A stretch of DNA of 41,304 nucleotides from Anaerolineae bacterium (GTDB taxonomy: Bacteria > Chloroflexota > Anaerolineae > Aggregatilineales > Aggregatilineaceae), in assembly GCA_023382715.1 (NCBI GenBank), contig JAHDWP010000029.1:1-41304 (forward strand), written 5' to 3'. Of this stretch, positions 41,248 to 41,304 are shown piece by piece; the stretch's first letter is position 1; the number at the start of each line of letters is the position of its first letter. The notes below the pieces were generated by a model, which was given only the letters and a program-made list of their open reading frames with translations, searched no databases and was not told the DNA's origin. The position numbers and the translations under genes were made by a program.

Positions 41248-41304
41248 TTAGTCGAGGATCTCGGTGATGACACCGGCGCCGACGGTCAGGCCACCTTCGC
41301 GGAT
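41248..41304 (-). CDS. tuf: Elongation factor Tu, C-terminal fragment cut by the window edge
   Basis: Only the last 18 codons and TAA stop are inside the window. They read IREGGLTVGAGVITEILD, which matches the conserved EF-Tu C-terminus (REGGxTVGAGVVxxI), and the location upstream of rpmG, tRNA-Trp and secE fits. The rest lies beyond position 41304. Confidence 0.93.
   Translation of the reverse strand: MREGGLTVGAGVITEILD

Overview
The window is a GC-rich bacterial chromosome segment carrying mostly housekeeping genes. Gene families and organisation suggest Chloroflexota, probably an Anaerolineae-like lineage. The pointers are a type-2-like IleRS, Pro/Thr-rich lipoproteins, oversized sugar-ABC permeases, a TIGR03936/DUF2344 protein, a KorAB-type ferredoxin oxidoreductase and many GC-rich palindromic intergenic repeats. 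The phylum call is inference; no rRNA is present. I see no prophage, IS transposase, CRISPR array or plasmid marker.

Layout. 1-2613 (+): enoyl-CoA hydratase, a protein resembling the N-terminal part of 5'-nucleotidase metallophosphatases that has lost most metal ligands, and a Nif3-like protein, probably one operon. 2620-10202 (-): a secreted M23 peptidase with a beta-propeller-like tail, two very large sugar-type ABC permeases and a GT-C glycosyltransferase. 10309-17028: deoC (-), a zinc-ribbon/FHA protein (+), hutU (-), an aldo/keto reductase (+), then lspA and a TraR/DksA-type zinc finger (-). 17171-23390 (-): a probable long transcription unit that starts with a T-box riboswitch, runs through a GNAT acetyltransferase, a TPR protein and two small two-cysteine membrane proteins, and ends in ileS. 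23546-26548 (-): sucD, sucC and a histidine kinase without a sensor domain. 26824-30619 (+): a strong promoter and operator-like site, a GntR/FCD regulator, then korA and korB. SucCD and KorAB catalyse adjacent TCA-cycle steps. 30728-32771: a DUF2344 protein (-), then an ECF sigma factor and a putative membrane anti-sigma protein (+). 33176-38082 (+): a deoxynucleoside kinase fused to a MazG-like domain, a second deoxynucleoside kinase, a lipoprotein, a site-2-type protease and a lytic transglycosylase-like protein. 38184-41304 (-): the translation/transcription cluster tuf, rpmG, tRNA-Trp, secE, nusG, rplK, rplA, which ends in an intrinsic terminator without rplJ-rplL.

The most notable observations are three. 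First, a complete T-box leader reads as isoleucine-specific (AUC specifier, UGGU acceptor bulge) but lies four genes upstream of ileS. Second, the MalF-like permease carries about 500 extra residues with many added membrane helices, next to an enlarged MalG-like partner. Third, intergenic regions carry families of palindromic repeats, two of which have terminal inverted repeats like MITEs. Many track-length starts were shortened here because a ribosome-binding site or family length favours an internal start; these choices are stated in each entry.
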